A DNA stretch of 64,000 nucleotides. Source: Coptis chinensis (Eukaryota; Streptophyta; Magnoliopsida; Ranunculales; Ranunculaceae). The stretch is taken from contig CM027377.1 of NCBI GenBank assembly GCA_015680905.1, positions 18,190,501 to 18,254,500 on the forward strand. Direction: 5' to 3'. Positions 1 to 12,320 of the stretch are shown here, one piece after another. A model generated the notes under the pieces. The model was not told where the DNA came from and did no database searches. It was given only the letters and a program-made list of their open reading frames with translations. Numbering within the stretch: the first letter of the stretch is position 1; each line of letters opens with the position of its first letter. The position numbers and the translations under genes are program-made.

Positions 1-526
1 ATGTTGTCTGGAGCATTGGTTGTGGGCTATCTTTAGCTTATTATGCAATAGTGTTGGTCGCATATATGCTGGATTTAGCAAGGATCCATTTTGTTTTTAC
101 TTATTAATGGATCTATGACTTTCACTATTATTATATTTATGCAGGAACTATCCAACGAATGAAATAAAGACGATAATATTTTGGCAACTGACAGATTCCC
201 CACCCATTAATTGAAGTTTGCAAAGTAGGTATTATAGGCATTAAGAGCAAATTTTGGAAGTTCATTTAAGTAGCAAACTTATTCCCAGTGGTATCTTTGA
301 GTGGCAGATCGAACTATTCCCAGTATAGTAGTATCTTTGAGTAGCAGACTTATAAATTTGTTTACAATAGCCATGTTTTAATTGGGCCTATTTGAAGCTC
401 CATAAGCTCTATATTGGTCATTTGAAATATCTTTGTTTGTTCAATGTAATGGCACAATTTGTAGTGCATCTTACATATGATCTCTTATGCATTTTTGTAG
501 TAATTGTGTAATGGACGTGATTAATT
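1..526. other. Left-edge non-coding DNA with an imperfect tandem repeat
   Basis: I see no convincing gene here. The first bases read ATG through a short frame to TAG and could be the end of a gene outside the window, but this cannot be supported. Around 265-352 a unit containing TATCTTTGAGT and CAGA is present twice, each time preceded by ATTCCCAGT. Confidence 0.4.
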
Positions 527-527
527 A

Positions 528-1090
528 TACTACAACATAAAGGCTCAATTGCAACACCATCTGGTGTTGCTACAAGTATGAAACAGCGCTGCCAATGATC
601 AGTAGCAACGCCAATGTGGGCGTCGCAAAGGCGTTGCAAAAAATTGGATCACAAAAACTAAATTAAGACGCAACAATTGGCGTCGCAAAAGCCTGAAGGT
701 TATTGCAACGACTTGTTCCGTTGCTATTACTTTATTAGTGTTGCTAAAGTATTTTCCCAAACTAAAATGATTTTTAAAATATTTAAACTATTTGCAGCAG
801 TTGGCGTTGCAAAAAGTTCATTTTAGCTGCACTTACTAGCGTTGCAAAAGGGTTACTTTTAGTTGCACCCTTTGGCGTCGCAAAAGAAGCAAAACATTAG
901 TTGTAGCGATCTTTGTCGCAAAAGGTTTAAACCATTAGTTGCACCAAGGGCGTTGCCAAAAGTGTGCTTTTAGCTGCCCCACTACTGGTGGTTTTAGCCG
1001 CACCAAATGTGCTGGTAATTGTTTAAACACATTTGCAGCACTGATTCTTTTACAACGAGCTTGGCATTGCAAATGGGTTTACTCATATAT
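528..1090 (-). repeat. CACTA element terminus with subterminal repeats
   Basis: About ten copies of a short motif close to GGCGTTGCAAAA, in both orientations, lie between 575 and 1075. The array begins next to CTACAACA at about 528, which resembles a degenerate CACTACAAGAA terminus. Clustered subterminal repeats next to such an end are typical of En/Spm elements. It is inferred to be the 3' end, in transcription sense, of the element whose TNP1 and TNP2 genes lie at 6.2-14.8 kb. Confidence 0.65.
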
Positions 1091-1745
1091 ATAATAGGTA
1101 CTACGCATTATTTGAATAATTTCAATTTTTATAAATCTGCCCAATACAATTTATGATTAAACTAAAAACCCCAATCAGAGATGCATTCATTCACAATAAA
1201 TCATAGCAAAATATATTTCATTAATTAAGATCATCCAAAAAAACTATTTGAGCATCCACACAATTAGTCTCTACCAATATACCGAATTACATAATATTCA
1301 AAGCCATCAACTAAATAAGATTAGTTCTTCAAAAAATAAGATTTTGGCCAAATTCCCATAATCTGCCGATTCGAACAACATCCGATCCACCCAAGTTTTC
1401 CTTATCAATATACTGCCAACCAATCGACCAATCTGGTACAAACAACAAATTGGAAAAGAAAAGAGACATTAGTATACTTATCCAAATTAAAAGAAGATTA
1501 AAGCGAAAATGCAAGTAAGCAATGCATGTGAAATATTTTGACGTGGTCAAACTATGGTCCCATCAATAACATAGAGATGTGTCATGCAACAAATCAACTC
1601 CATAGGGAAGGGAAGGCTAAAAAAAAAGGTAAAGATCCTCCAGATTGTTAAATTGGTGCACTTCATAAGCTTCCATAAAATTCATGAAAATTGTATAATA
1701 TTCAATTGTTGGTGGGAAAGGTAACATATATACTCATTGAAGTAA
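1091..1745. other. Non-coding part of the CACTA element
   Basis: This AT-rich stretch lies between the subterminal repeats and the mitochondrial-looking block. A minus-strand frame at 1329-1450 reads PDWSIGWQYIDKENLGG after an acceptor-like TTTGTACCAG and could be a remnant last exon of an element gene. I do not recognise it as any family, so no CDS is called. Confidence 0.35.
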
Positions 1746-1749
1746 AGAG

Positions 1750-4700
1750 AGTGTACCAAAGTCCAAAGATACGTCCACCTTGTCGATACTCGAGGTTTTC
1801 AAAGTGGTAGGCTTAGAGCCATCAATAAAGCTAGAAAAGTATACCGTGAGCGAGGCTGACCAGAGGGAAGGAAGTAAGAAACAGCCAATCTGCTTGGATA
1901 TCTATTTCTGAAAATGGCTTCTGTCTCTGTCTCTGTTGTTCTTACACTTGTACTCGACTACCACTACTGGAGCTAGATTTACCACTACTCGAAGTGGAGT
2001 CTATTATCGGTGTGGTTTTCTCTTATATGTAATCGTAGAATAGAGATAGATCGGCAGCTAAGGTCTTAAGGACTAAAAACCAATGGAGAGCTGCGCCTAA
2101 GAAGCGTTGGTATCGGTTGTACACTGGGCTTGTCGCTTACCCTTGATAAGTAAGCAAGGCCGACGAATCGTTTAAAGAGTGGGTTCCAATTTATACTGAA
2201 CCTAAGATAGAGATTGTGGTTCTCGCAATTGGTTCATTAGCCCTATGGACGTGAGGGGTAGGAAGCTATAGGATTCTAGGATCAAGATCTATATGGAGTT
2301 GAGGCCCTCTTAGAATCAGGGATCCAGAAAGATAGCTACTTTGATTGGTTCATGGATGGGAACCATAAGACTAGTTTTATCTGACTAGACACTCAACTTT
2401 GACAATTGAGACTACATCACAATTTCTAGAGTGGGATTTACGGAACCAGTATAGGAACAGTCTGTATGGGCGTTCCCATATTTGATGAATGACAATGTAG
2501 CGACTTCCAATAATTTCATGTCGGAAGCAGGATTCGCGTTGTATGGTATCTCCGGCGATGGCATTAGATTAAAGTCTCGATGGTCAATACTTAGGACAAC
2601 GAGCGGTATCAAAGGCTGAACCACGACTGCGCGTCCGAAAGGGAAGCGCTAATAAAAGTGGATGTCTGAGAATCGGAGGCGAAGCAGATGTACACCTAAT
2701 TTCACAGTTGAATGCCGCAAGCCAATTTTCGCCCCCTCTGACTATATTAATTAGACCTTACTTTATGCGTTCCTAGAATACCTGGTCAAGAGCAAGTCTG
2801 ATCCAATTGATGTCAGTGACTTTATTAGCGGAAAATTTATTTCATTGAAAAAGAAGGTCTTTATGTTTATGAAAGTATTCGACTAGAAGTAGCTCTATTG
2901 GAAGAAGGGGAATCAGAGTCAGTTAATATAAATAGGCTGGACAAGCGCTTTCAGTCCTTTCTCTGTCCATTTCTTCTCTTACGATCTTATTAACTAATCA
3001 TCAACATGCAAGTCTTTTGCCCCCAATATTTTCCCAAAGGGGAAGAGGCTTGTAGGGGGGTGCTCTGAAGTGAAGCTGCCACTAAGAATTTGGATCACTC
3101 ACGTGAGATTTGCTTTGACCGCGTTCTCATCGATATCATAAGATCCGTCTCTGACAGAATAAGGTGTTATCATATCAGCTTTTAATGCTAACTATTAACT
3201 ATCTGGGTTACAACTTGCCTAAAATTTACGGCCGATGGGAAAGGATCAAGACCAACCAACAGCGAATCAAGCATGTACTTAACCGAAATGATAAATGATA
3301 TATATAAGATAAGCTTTCGACACGAAGTCCGGACCGCGACCGACACGATTGGCGAGAGAAGACCAGAATTGATGGGGAATGCACTATCGATTTGAGATTT
3401 TAGCTTGATACCTAGAGGGTTCCCCTATTTCAAATTGAGATTGTGCAGTATTTAGATATTAGCGTAGAGAAAGAACGAAAGGCGCTTAGTTTTCCCTTCC
3501 CTTGGTTTCTGAACCAGGACCTGCTATTCTATTCTTATTTTTGTAGAGAGATATAGAGAGCCCATAGCATAGGGCAAGCTATAGACCGAGACTATGAAAG
3601 GAATAGAGAACGCTAGCTATATGCTTACCACATCAAATTCCATTTTTTCTTTTTTTTTTCTTCCATGGTATGTGCCACTAATAGTTGGTAAATCGGATCG
3701 TTCCGTCGCTCGATCAAAGAATGATTCTCAATTCCAAAGATCTGGGGATGTTGTACATACTGTAAATGAATTTCGTGAGAAAAGATCCTATGCGTGTTGC
3801 TTCTACTGTGAGCAAAGAGTTGGGGATCGAAGGCTCTCGAGCAAAGTCTAGGAAGAACAAAGAAGAAAGCGGCGATAGCAATTGCCTCATATTGTGGTTT
3901 TCAGATTTGAAGTTGTCCTATTTATGTCGTTTCTGACTTTCTAAGGGCTGGTTATTCATTCCATTTGCCTAAAATGAGGCCCCGGGGTGAGTGAACAGAC
4001 TCCAAGTATTCCCAGCCATAGCCCCAAAAAGGCGAAGGCTGGAGTATACATTTAGAGGATGTGAGCGAGGGATACAATGTCCGTAGCTTCTGGAGTGAGG
4101 TAGCCATGCGACTAAGGCAACATAACGCTCTCGATAGGTGAAGTCACATCTTATGGGCAGAAAGATTAGATTCCAGTTCAGGGAAACCAAACAAAGAAAG
4201 CCAATCGGAAATGATTTTATCACTACGCGAATCCAAAAGAAAACTCGGAGCGAGAATTAACTGGCTCTCTCATATTGAGAAATTCTATCTAGTGGCATTT
4301 GATCACAGAATCCCTTTACAGCTGTATAAATGACTAGAATTTGTTTTTCAATTGGAAGTGGTGCATATTGTGGTTGTTTCAGTACTTCTGTAAGCCTTGC
4401 ACCTCTATTGAGTAATGCCTGAGTCGCAGCATCAGGTCTAACCCAAATTGAGCAAAGGCGGCCACTTCGTGTTGTCATGCAAGAACTAGAAGAGGCTCCT
4501 CTAAGAGGTGGTCCTTCCTTCTATTGATCGGTTGAGTCGACGACCTAAGCCCTGAAAGATTATCTATTCCTAAAAGAGATGGGTATCGAGATCCTAAACT
4601 CCATTTATATATCTTGAGAATCAGACTTTGACCATGCCCGAGTTTACCCATAAACGTACTAAAAGCACCGGTAAATGCATCTAAATGGCCTGTTAGCCCC

Positions 4701-5700
4701 GGGATAAGTCTTCTATTACGAGGATCGCCCTCCAATAGAAGCTGATAGATTTGCACTCCTGCCCCTGCAACATATTTGGTCTCCCCCGCTGTCTCTACTC
4801 CGCACCTTACTTAATCTGTAATATTCTATTATATAGCATAATACCAATGAAGCAAGCAACCACAGCGATCACTAAAGCTTTGACTCCCACCCTAACATTG
4901 ATCTTACTCCCATCCCCGAACCTACATCTGTATAACTTATATGCTACCTTATCGTACGTCTGTACCTCTTCGTAGTTAGTATCTATAAGAATCTTCCTTA
5001 TCGTACATATGTACCTAAACTAGAACAAGAAGAGGTATCTCACTCTTACTATTCCCTAACGTACATCTGTACATTCCTCCTCTGTCCACCCTTCAACTAC
5101 GAGAGTCGAATAGTATGATTCATATAATCAAGTCTTTGCCAAAGGAGATGCGGGAGTAGCGGCAGTGGGATCGAATCCTAATCTCATCATAAAGTAAAGC
5201 CTGCTGGAAGCGAGTTCTGTACCTCAAGTCAGCTAAAAGTTTCATCAAAATTAGGCATTGTGAACTACCTTATGGGCCTTTCTGTTGGGTAGGCCTATGA
5301 ATTCTGAAAACTAGCTAATATTTGTTATTAGTTCGAGAACTCTACTCGAGCCATGCCCTCTCGACTTTTAGCGAAACTGCATATTTTGTAGGGAGTAAAG
5401 AGTCTCATAACCATCATCATTTGTTCTGAAACTAGGCTTCACTCTCTTTAGAGCAGCTAGACCTATAAGCACTTCATAAAGAGTCACCATATCTCGATCA
5501 TCGCCTATGCGGAGGACTGCTCACATGTATCATGTATGAAGAAGTATTCTTTTATGCAGGGAACCAATGATGATTACACTCTTAATAGCATTGACAATAG
5601 AGTTGCTACTTAAGTTTGATTGCACGAGTGAGATAAATTTAACTAGTAAAAGCAGATCCAACTAAAACAAATGAGCATGTAATTTGGCCCCTTATCCTCT
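1750..5700. other. Probable mitochondrial DNA insertion (NUMT)
   Basis: Base composition and style change here: less AT-rich, without poly-A/T runs, and resembling plant mitochondrial intergenic DNA. The firm anchor is an atp1 fragment on the minus strand at 4257-4478. Other open frames in the block (for example 4475-4756 minus and 3594-3851 plus) match nothing I can name. The edges are estimated from composition only. It lies between the TNP1-like gene and the terminus of the CACTA element, so insertion into the element is the simplest reading. Confidence 0.55.
4257..4478 (-). pseudogene. atp1: Mitochondrial ATP synthase alpha subunit fragment
   Basis: The frame contains DAATQALLNRGARLTEV, QPQYAPLPIEKQILVIY and MPLDRISQYERA, which belong to the C-terminal domain of the F1-ATPase alpha subunit encoded by plant mitochondrial DNA. 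Only about 70 codons are present. The motif VAAFAQFG is still visible in another frame just upstream, so at least one single-base indel separates it from the DAATQ part. Similarity stops at both edges (near 4257 and 4478). It is a non-functional passenger piece and shows the source of the surrounding block. The identification is strong. Whether the transfer was direct from the mitochondrion is inference. Confidence 0.85.
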
Positions 5701-6240
5701 TGATAAGTACATTATTTAAAAAACTTACCAAGTACTAAGAGCTAGATTGATGGGTGACATTGTCTAGAATGAACTTACAATACCAAGACATCACCCCTTA
5801 TCTCATTTTCTTGTTTATTTTTCATTTTTCGTCAAGATCCTCCTCACCCTCTCTTCATCGCCTGGTAGTCCCTATCTCTCCCACTAACCAAGGCTTGTTA
5901 GTAAGTAGGTGGTGTCAAGTTATTTCGGTGAATAGAAGATGATTATGAGGTAATACTGAGAAAAAGTTTGAGGAAAAAGGATACACATACGGTTCATGCA
6001 GACAAGTATAAATCACACTCAAGATATGTCCAACTTCCCTCTTCCCCATAAATCTATAAAGGACATTATTTGGGTCCGGAAATACTCATAGAAACAAAGC
6101 AATCATGTAACCAAAAATCCAACAATATAACCGGGCACTTGAAACTGTAATAACTTACCAAAGTTGTGACAACTAACACAAAACATCTCAAAAGGAGTTA
6201 CTCTATCAGGCATGCAACCAATCAATTTAATACAAACAGT
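5700..6240. other. Non-coding stretch between NUMT and TNP1-like gene
   Basis: No gene is recognisable. The right edge of the mitochondrial-looking block is unclear and could extend to about 5980. From about 6010 onward the AT-rich style matches the introns of the neighbouring CACTA gene. Confidence 0.35.
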
Positions 6241-7411
6241 TCATACATACCATGAAGAACCAGCATTGACTTGCAACATCCAAGCCTCAAACCTAGCTTG
6301 ATGAACCGCCATATCCTCTATTTTACTTCTTTGAGATATCATTTCAGCAGTGAGCTCCTCGTTACGCTTTTCAGCTTCCTCAGCCCTCCTCCTTTGCACT
6401 TCCTCCTCGTCCCTCCTCCTTTGCACTTCCTCCTCTAAATGAAGGGATGCCAGCCTTCTAGATGACTCTGGCAGGACCCCATGCCCAAGGCCATGGGAGT
6501 ATCCAGACCTTACACCCAATACTATAATAAAAATTTCATCCTCAGTCTTTGGCTCAACGCCTTCTACTTCAGACTCGGCTTTAAGTTGTCGCATTCGGTC
6601 CTATAAGTTTAAATTGGGCATAAATATATCGAACTATAAGTACACCATGGTAAAGCTAGGTACAAATAAATTTACTTACATAGTTTTGTTCAGCAATGAG
6701 ACTAGTCCATCCCTTACTACTGCTAAAGTGGGTTCGACGATAGAATTCGATCTTTCCAATAGGTTCCCGAAGTCTCGAGTCACTTATTTGTAAAGATTTG
6801 AAAACATATCCCTTTATAATTTACTTCAAATAATATCAAAACTGCGAAAAAGCAACCCAATGTATGTAAATAAAGAAAGTTCTGATTCCTCCAAGTATTC
6901 TAGGAATGACTTTGAACCACCACAATGGTTTGTTTCGAGCTTTTGCCGATTATTTGAATTTTGCTCGCTAATTTTCTGCAATAAAATGAATACAATATCA
7001 AAAATAATGCCAACAAAAACATTAAATTGAACTCATTCAAAATCCAATAAATTAAGTACTCCCTACATCATCCAAATAGAAAGATGCACCAAGCTAAAAC
7101 ATAAAATTACAACGAGTATGTAGTTTTTCTTTAAGAAGTCAACACAACCCTTAAGTATAATTCAATACATAGCAGTTTCCTATAATTAGCACAATAAAGT
7201 ATATTACCTTGAAATCTTCTCTTCTAAACCAATCACAACATGCATTCCATTTTTCTTGTGCCAAGCCAATATAAGGGTGTGATCGTGCGACTCCATCATT
7301 TCTAAAACTCCTATAATGCTTGTGAAGATTACACCTAAATCCTCTTAAACGTGCCCCTAATATTGCGTCCACAGCATACTTCACATGTGGAAGGTGCATA
7401 TCCACATTCAA
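6241..7411 (-). pseudogene. CACTA TNP1-like protein (Transposase_24 / Ptta type), degraded
   Basis: Two separated minus-strand pieces fit the accessory DNA-binding protein of plant En/Spm elements. The upstream piece (7400-7208) reads KYAVDAILGARLRGFRCNL and WNACCDWFRREDFK. The downstream piece (6594-6241) contains DEIFIIVLGVRSGYSHGLG, the conserved C-terminal block of this family, followed by an R/E-rich coiled coil with a tandem duplication of EEEVQRRR. Introns are presumably at about 6600-6700 and 6830-7200. Further upstream, 7500-7720 minus has VGKWSAQFVEGDWPS in a frame broken by stops and may be an earlier exon. In the family this protein binds subterminal repeats and assists TNP2. Here the exons no longer join into one frame. 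Confidence 0.65.
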
Positions 7412-7439
7412 TTTTTCCTAACAAGAAATGTAGTTTAAA

Positions 7440-8270
7440 GTTACATAAAATAATTATGGTATATCATATAGCTAAAACATAAAACTCCATTACCGAATCA
7501 CGGTCGCGTGAATGGTTTTCTCACTTCCTCTCCCACTTTACTCCAATCATGGCGAGTAAGAGGACCGTGGTCGACACTTAACTAGGCCAATCTCCCTCGA
7601 CAAATTGAGCACTCCACTTCCCCACGTGTCTAGTATTACCGGTTGAATTTCTATCCTCGGTTTTACCCCGACCAAGCGTCTTTGTAGTCTATGACTTTCT
7701 GATTCATAGCCTTACCTCTTTTCTTCTTAAATGGAGCTGTTAAATAAAAAAGTATGAGCTTCCATGACATTTTATTTGAACTAACCAACGAATTACACAA
7801 AACCATTAATTATAATCTTACCGACACTCGGACCATTCATCTCGTTAACCACAGACTAAGGTTGTGAAATAGATTGTGCCCTCGAGGGTCAATTTAGACC
7901 AGGTACCATAACTATAGAAACATATATAGCATGAATATGAAAGAAAGAATTCATGAATGATAAAAATCAGGTTTAATATAGTATGCAACATATCCAAAAA
8001 TGAAACACATGCTAGAAAAATCAGGTTTAATATAGTATTTCTACTCAATGGAAAAACAAGATAAAATCTAAGATAAAACTCTAAATTCAATAACAAAATG
8101 GATAATGAAGTTACTAAAAAAATATTCAATCTACGTCCGTGTCATCATCACTCGATATGACAGCTTCTTCCTCTGAACAATAATCCATTAATGTATCATC
8201 ATCCTCTTCATCAGTTTCCTCATCAACAATGGTATTGTCATGAAGGCAACTTTCCATAGCGATCCGCGAC
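7440..8270. other. Spacer between the two CACTA genes
   Basis: It holds the weak upstream exon remnant of the TNP1-like gene (7500-7720). Then comes AT-rich DNA containing a short duplicated segment, AATCAGGTTTAATATAGTAT, at about 7966 and 8018. Nothing else is recognisable. Confidence 0.4.
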
Positions 8271-8271
8271 C

Positions 8272-9923
8272 TCACCTGGCATCAACTTCATTTGGGTCCA
8301 TATCGTCTCTATTTAGTTGTATGGGTGTTATAGGTTCATTTTGGATTCCACTGCTACTAGCTTCATGTGTTTCATCATATTGGACATTATCCAAATCCAT
8401 CCCTGTATGCTCCTCTTGTTGATATGCCTCATCAGTGCCTCCTGCTTCAATATCTTCTTCCCTCTCTGGAACATCAAACACATTTCTAAGCTTTGTCTTT
8501 TGCACAACTTGCCAACTACTACCCAATTTGGCATCATCGACGTAAAAAACTTGACATGCTTGTGTGGCTAAGACAAACTGGTCATCTTTATACCACGTCT
8601 TAGAGGTATTAATACTAGTGAAAAAACCATCCGTTTGTATCCCTGTTCTTCTATTACCAACATCATACCAATCACATCTGAAAAGATAAACTCTTTTCCC
8701 GAATAGATAACTAACTTCAAAAACATCGGTCAAAATACCGTAAAAGTCACTCTCTTTTCCTTAGTGTTCTCCTTTTACAGTAACACCACTATTTTGGGTT
8801 CGAAGATTTTTCTCTCGATCTTTGGTGTGAAACCTAATCCCATTAACAATGCAACCACTATAACGTTTCACACGTGTATCAGGTCCACATGCCAATTAAT
8901 ACAATTCATCGGTAGCTTCAGGAGAGTTCTCATTGCGTAATATTTGCATCTATTCATAAAAATGTACACCAAATCAGTAAAGCATAATTAGCATATTATT
9001 CCGGTTTATAACAATAACATTAAAATAAACAATACGAACACTTACACGTTTTTTAAACCAACTAGGAAACAACATTTCTTGTCTCTCAGGTAAGTTGCGT
9101 GAGCTTTCCATTTGAAGCTCTGTCATGTGTTGACTACATGCATATCAAACACATAAACTTAACAACTTAAAGTGGCTTAAAATGTATAAAACATAATTGA
9201 TAAGTTAAATGCAGTAGAACTTACTCTAAATAAGTTGATAACTCCTCCTCATTATTCAACACATAGTAATGAGCCTTGTCTCGATCCTTTGGTTCGAGAA
9301 TGATATTTGTATAAGCTCCAAATGGTCGAACATTCTCGGTGAAAACATCAAATCTCGTCATTTGATTCTCATTACCACCATCATAATTTTTTTCTTCACG
9401 ATTGAACCGAAGTTTCAATTCCTTGAAGATACATGGAGCAAAAGCGTGAGACATTCATTGTCAACATATGCTTCAGCAATTGAACCTTCGGGGCGAGCCT
9501 TATTTCGAACGTATTGTTTTAGCGTGTGTAGATACATGTTTACAAATCACACATGTATGATTAATGTATAATAAAACTTTTAACTTTAAAATGCTAATTT
9601 CACATTAAATGAATTGCAAGTCATATGCCTTACCTTTCAATAGGATACATCCACCTATACTGCACCGGTCCTCCAAGTATCACCTCACGCGGCAAGTAGA
9701 CAGCTAAATGAACCATTACATTGAAAAATGCAGGAGGAAATATTTGCTCGAGCTTACAAAGTATAACTACAATGTCTTTTTCCATTTTCTCAAGCACTTC
9801 CAATTTTAGCGTCTTGCAACATAACTCTTTGAAGAATAGGCCCAACTCAACCAATGCAATGGCTACATCCTTCGACAAGAAACCACGTATTGCAATCGGG
9901 AGAAGTTGTTGCAAGAGCACATG
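8272..9923 (-). pseudogene. CACTA TNP2 transposase, C-terminal half
   Basis: This is the 3' half of the transposase gene, cut off from its 5' half by the solo LTR at 9924-13448. In minus-strand order: HVLLQQLLPIAIRGFL and GGPVQYRWMYPIER (9923-9630), YVRNKARPEGSIAEAY (about 9540-9480), FNREEKNYDGG and IILEPKDRDKAHYYVLNNEEEL (9454-9221), then a DUF4216-like domain with VYLFRCDWYDVGNRRTG and ATQACQVFYVDD (8733-8450) and an acidic tail to 8272. Introns probably lie at about 9545-9630 and 8750-9220. TNP2 proteins cut the element ends. This copy is fragmented by frame breaks as well as by the insertion. Confidence 0.85.
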
Positions 9924-10375
9924 TGTCACACCCCGAATTTCGACAGAATTCGGAAAAACATTATTTGTTCCCGACTCTTCGATTTCTGAGGTGTGACGCA
10001 CTCTCAACTCCCAAAAACCCATAAACAGTTTAAATATGCGGATAAATAAAAACCAATAAAAATTTTAAACTTAAACAAAAGTCATCTTCATTACAAAAAT
10101 TTACAAATGAAAATGCAAATAACCTTATCTCAACTGAAAATCTATATCACCTCAAAGGAAAACAAGGCCTATCTTGAAATGCGACGCTAACGCAAACCAC
10201 AAGCAGCAACCAATCTTCTTCAACACTAAACCTGTCAAGACTTATCAACTATGTTCATTTAATGAACACACCCGATAAGCAAACATGCAAATCGGGTTAG
10301 CATTATAAAAATGCTGGTGTGAGTAGCTCTAAAATACAACATATAATTATACATATATATATACACAATCCATAC

Positions 10376-10555
10376 GGCAGTTAGTTCCTCCATTGAGGCG
10401 CCTTAACTTTCAATGACTAATACAACATCCTTAAGTACAATAATTAAGGCAGGTAGTTCCTCCACTGAGGCGCCTTAACTTCCCACTAAACACACAACAA
10501 ACCATACGTATAATAAAAAGGCATTTAGTTCCTCCCGCGGTATTTTAGGTTCTAA
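10376..10555 (+). repeat. Three direct repeats of a GGCR-TTAGTTCCTCC unit
   Basis: Three units start near 10376, 10449 and 10519, each with TAGTTCCTCC. The first two continue TGAGGCGCCTTAACTT. Spacing is about 70 bp. The same three units are found reversed in the LTR copy around the second CACTA element. Confidence 0.8.
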
Positions 10556-10909
10556 CTAAACTATAACCAGCCAAGCATATACAATCATCTATCTAAAGAT
10601 ATATCATTAACCAACATATTACCATAATTATATTAATTAAGGCTTTCTTTGTGTGTCCCTAAAATTCACGTCGTATCTATGTCTTACCTAGTTTCCCTGG
10701 CTACCACAATCGCTTCCCAACACCGAACATGTACATCCACATGCCTCCCCTTACATAATGAACCACTCCGTGTGTAACTACCCTGAGCGGGATGCCGCAC
10801 ACCAGGTAACCCTCACACGGAAGCTGTTATGTAAGTACTGCCACTATTCGGCATAAAATATCGCGCGTCTCATTCTATTTTGCGAACGAAATAATCAAGC
10901 CACTATTCG

Positions 10910-11030
10910 GCTACGCCAGAAGGGCCATTCAGCTTTATTGAAACGCCAGAAGGGCCAATCACATTACTTATGCCAGAAAGGCCATTCAGATTCACTGAAA
11001 CTCCAGAAGGGCCAATCAAATTGCACACGC
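10910..11030 (+). repeat. Four tandem units of GCCAGAAGGGCCA
   Basis: Units near 10915, 10945, 10971 and 11003 share CCAGAARGGCCA followed by TTCA or ATCA, spaced about 30 bp. This is a minisatellite internal to the LTR. Confidence 0.75.
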
Positions 11031-11741
11031 CCACACAGGGCAAATCACATGAGTTGTGGTAGCTAGGTTATAGGATTTTCGTTACGTAGTTTATTAAAGT
11101 GTCATACATTTATGACTCATAATAATTCCACTATATCACGTGCAAGTTAAATACCTTATTGCACTAAGCCACAATATTTAGAAATATCTCAATTATATCT
11201 CATAACCACTTTCATTCTTTCACGTGCCAATATATTATTGCACTACGCCACAATCCGTGGAAAATATCCACAAATACTTTACTAGCATCTCACATATATA
11301 ATAATGGAGTGTTTATACATTTATTTCTCCAAAACTATTGCATTTAATATATATATCCCAACATATTATATAATGTCACAATATCCACGTCAAATCTTAA
11401 TTAGATAATGACCACCAAATTTATACAAGCCTCCACAGCATTTTAGCATTTGATTTGTCCATACAATTTACAACATAAAATGTAGCACAATTAAACAGTC
11501 CACAGTCCACAATCAAAGTCCATGAATCTAAGTCCGTATATAATTTAATACTCATACAAACATATATATCAAAGTCTTATTAAAAATTCCCCGCTTGTTA
11601 CGTGCCAATATTGATATGCTTTACACACTACTTACATCAAATCTTAATTAGATAATGACAAACAAAGTTATACAAAGTTCGACAATATTTTATTACTACA
11701 TTTGTCCATATTCTTAAATATGAGAAAAACTGGGAAAAAAA

Positions 11742-11870
11742 AGTCAACATTCCACAGTCAACGGTCAAAGTCAACGGGCAATGGTCAAAGTCAATGGGCA
11801 ATGGTCAAAGTCAACGGTCAAAGTCAACAGTCAATGGTCAAAGTCAACGGTCAATGGTCAAAGTCAAACT
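11742..11870 (-). repeat. Minisatellite of sixteen RGTCAA (W-box-like) cores
   Basis: About 130 bp made of units GGTCAAAGTCAACGGTCAAT and variants. Read on the minus strand, every core is TTGACY, the consensus bound by plant WRKY factors. It lies in the LTR, where retrotransposon regulatory sequence is expected. A regulatory role is inference. Confidence 0.8.
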
Positions 11871-11999
11871 GTCGTTTCCATGTTCGACAGGTTCATGGTC
11901 ATAGCCATGGTTCATGGCTAAGGTCAAAGGTGCATGACTCAAGGGTTCATGACTAAGGAAATGGTTCGGACCCAACTGGCCAAGCCTAAACCTTAAAAC

Positions 12000-12320
12000 C
12001 CAAAAGTCTACATGTTGAAAGACCCATTTGGATCTCTATTTTTAAGTCCTCTGGACTGCCCCAAACAATATTAGAAACTGGCCCAAAACAGTTAAGTGGT
12101 TCTGCCCAAAAATTGAACTGAAACCGGCCCAAAAACTTTAAATTAAACTGGCCCAAACTAAACAAATAGAAAAATGGCCCAACCCACTAACTAATATCAA
12201 AACCAGTCTGGCCCAACAATTTAAACCGGCCCAAGAAAACTAAACTAGAATCCGGCCCCAACCAAACAACCCAAGCCCAAGAGAAACCGACCCAGGCCCA
12301 AGCCCAGTCGGTCATCTTCT
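12000..12320. repeat. Cluster of GGCCCAA motifs in the LTR
   Basis: Roughly ten copies of GGCCCAA, GCCCAA or close variants are spaced 15-40 bp apart. Downstream, at about 12490-12860, a degenerate unit with CATTCGACAGCCTCA / CCCCACTTCAACC recurs. Both are internal LTR repeats with no coding. Confidence 0.55.

Noticed and set aside
4475..4756. Possible gene upstream of the atp1 fragment
   Set aside because: The frame is open for 93 codons but does not match atp1 or another mitochondrial gene I know. It is left as part of the NUMT.
5140..5220. Possible tRNA (GATCGAATCC resembles a T-arm)
   Set aside because: No matching acceptor stem or anticodon arm could be formed around it.
8240..8571. 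Plus-strand open frames opposite TNP2
   Set aside because: Shadows of the DUF4216-like coding region on the minus strand.
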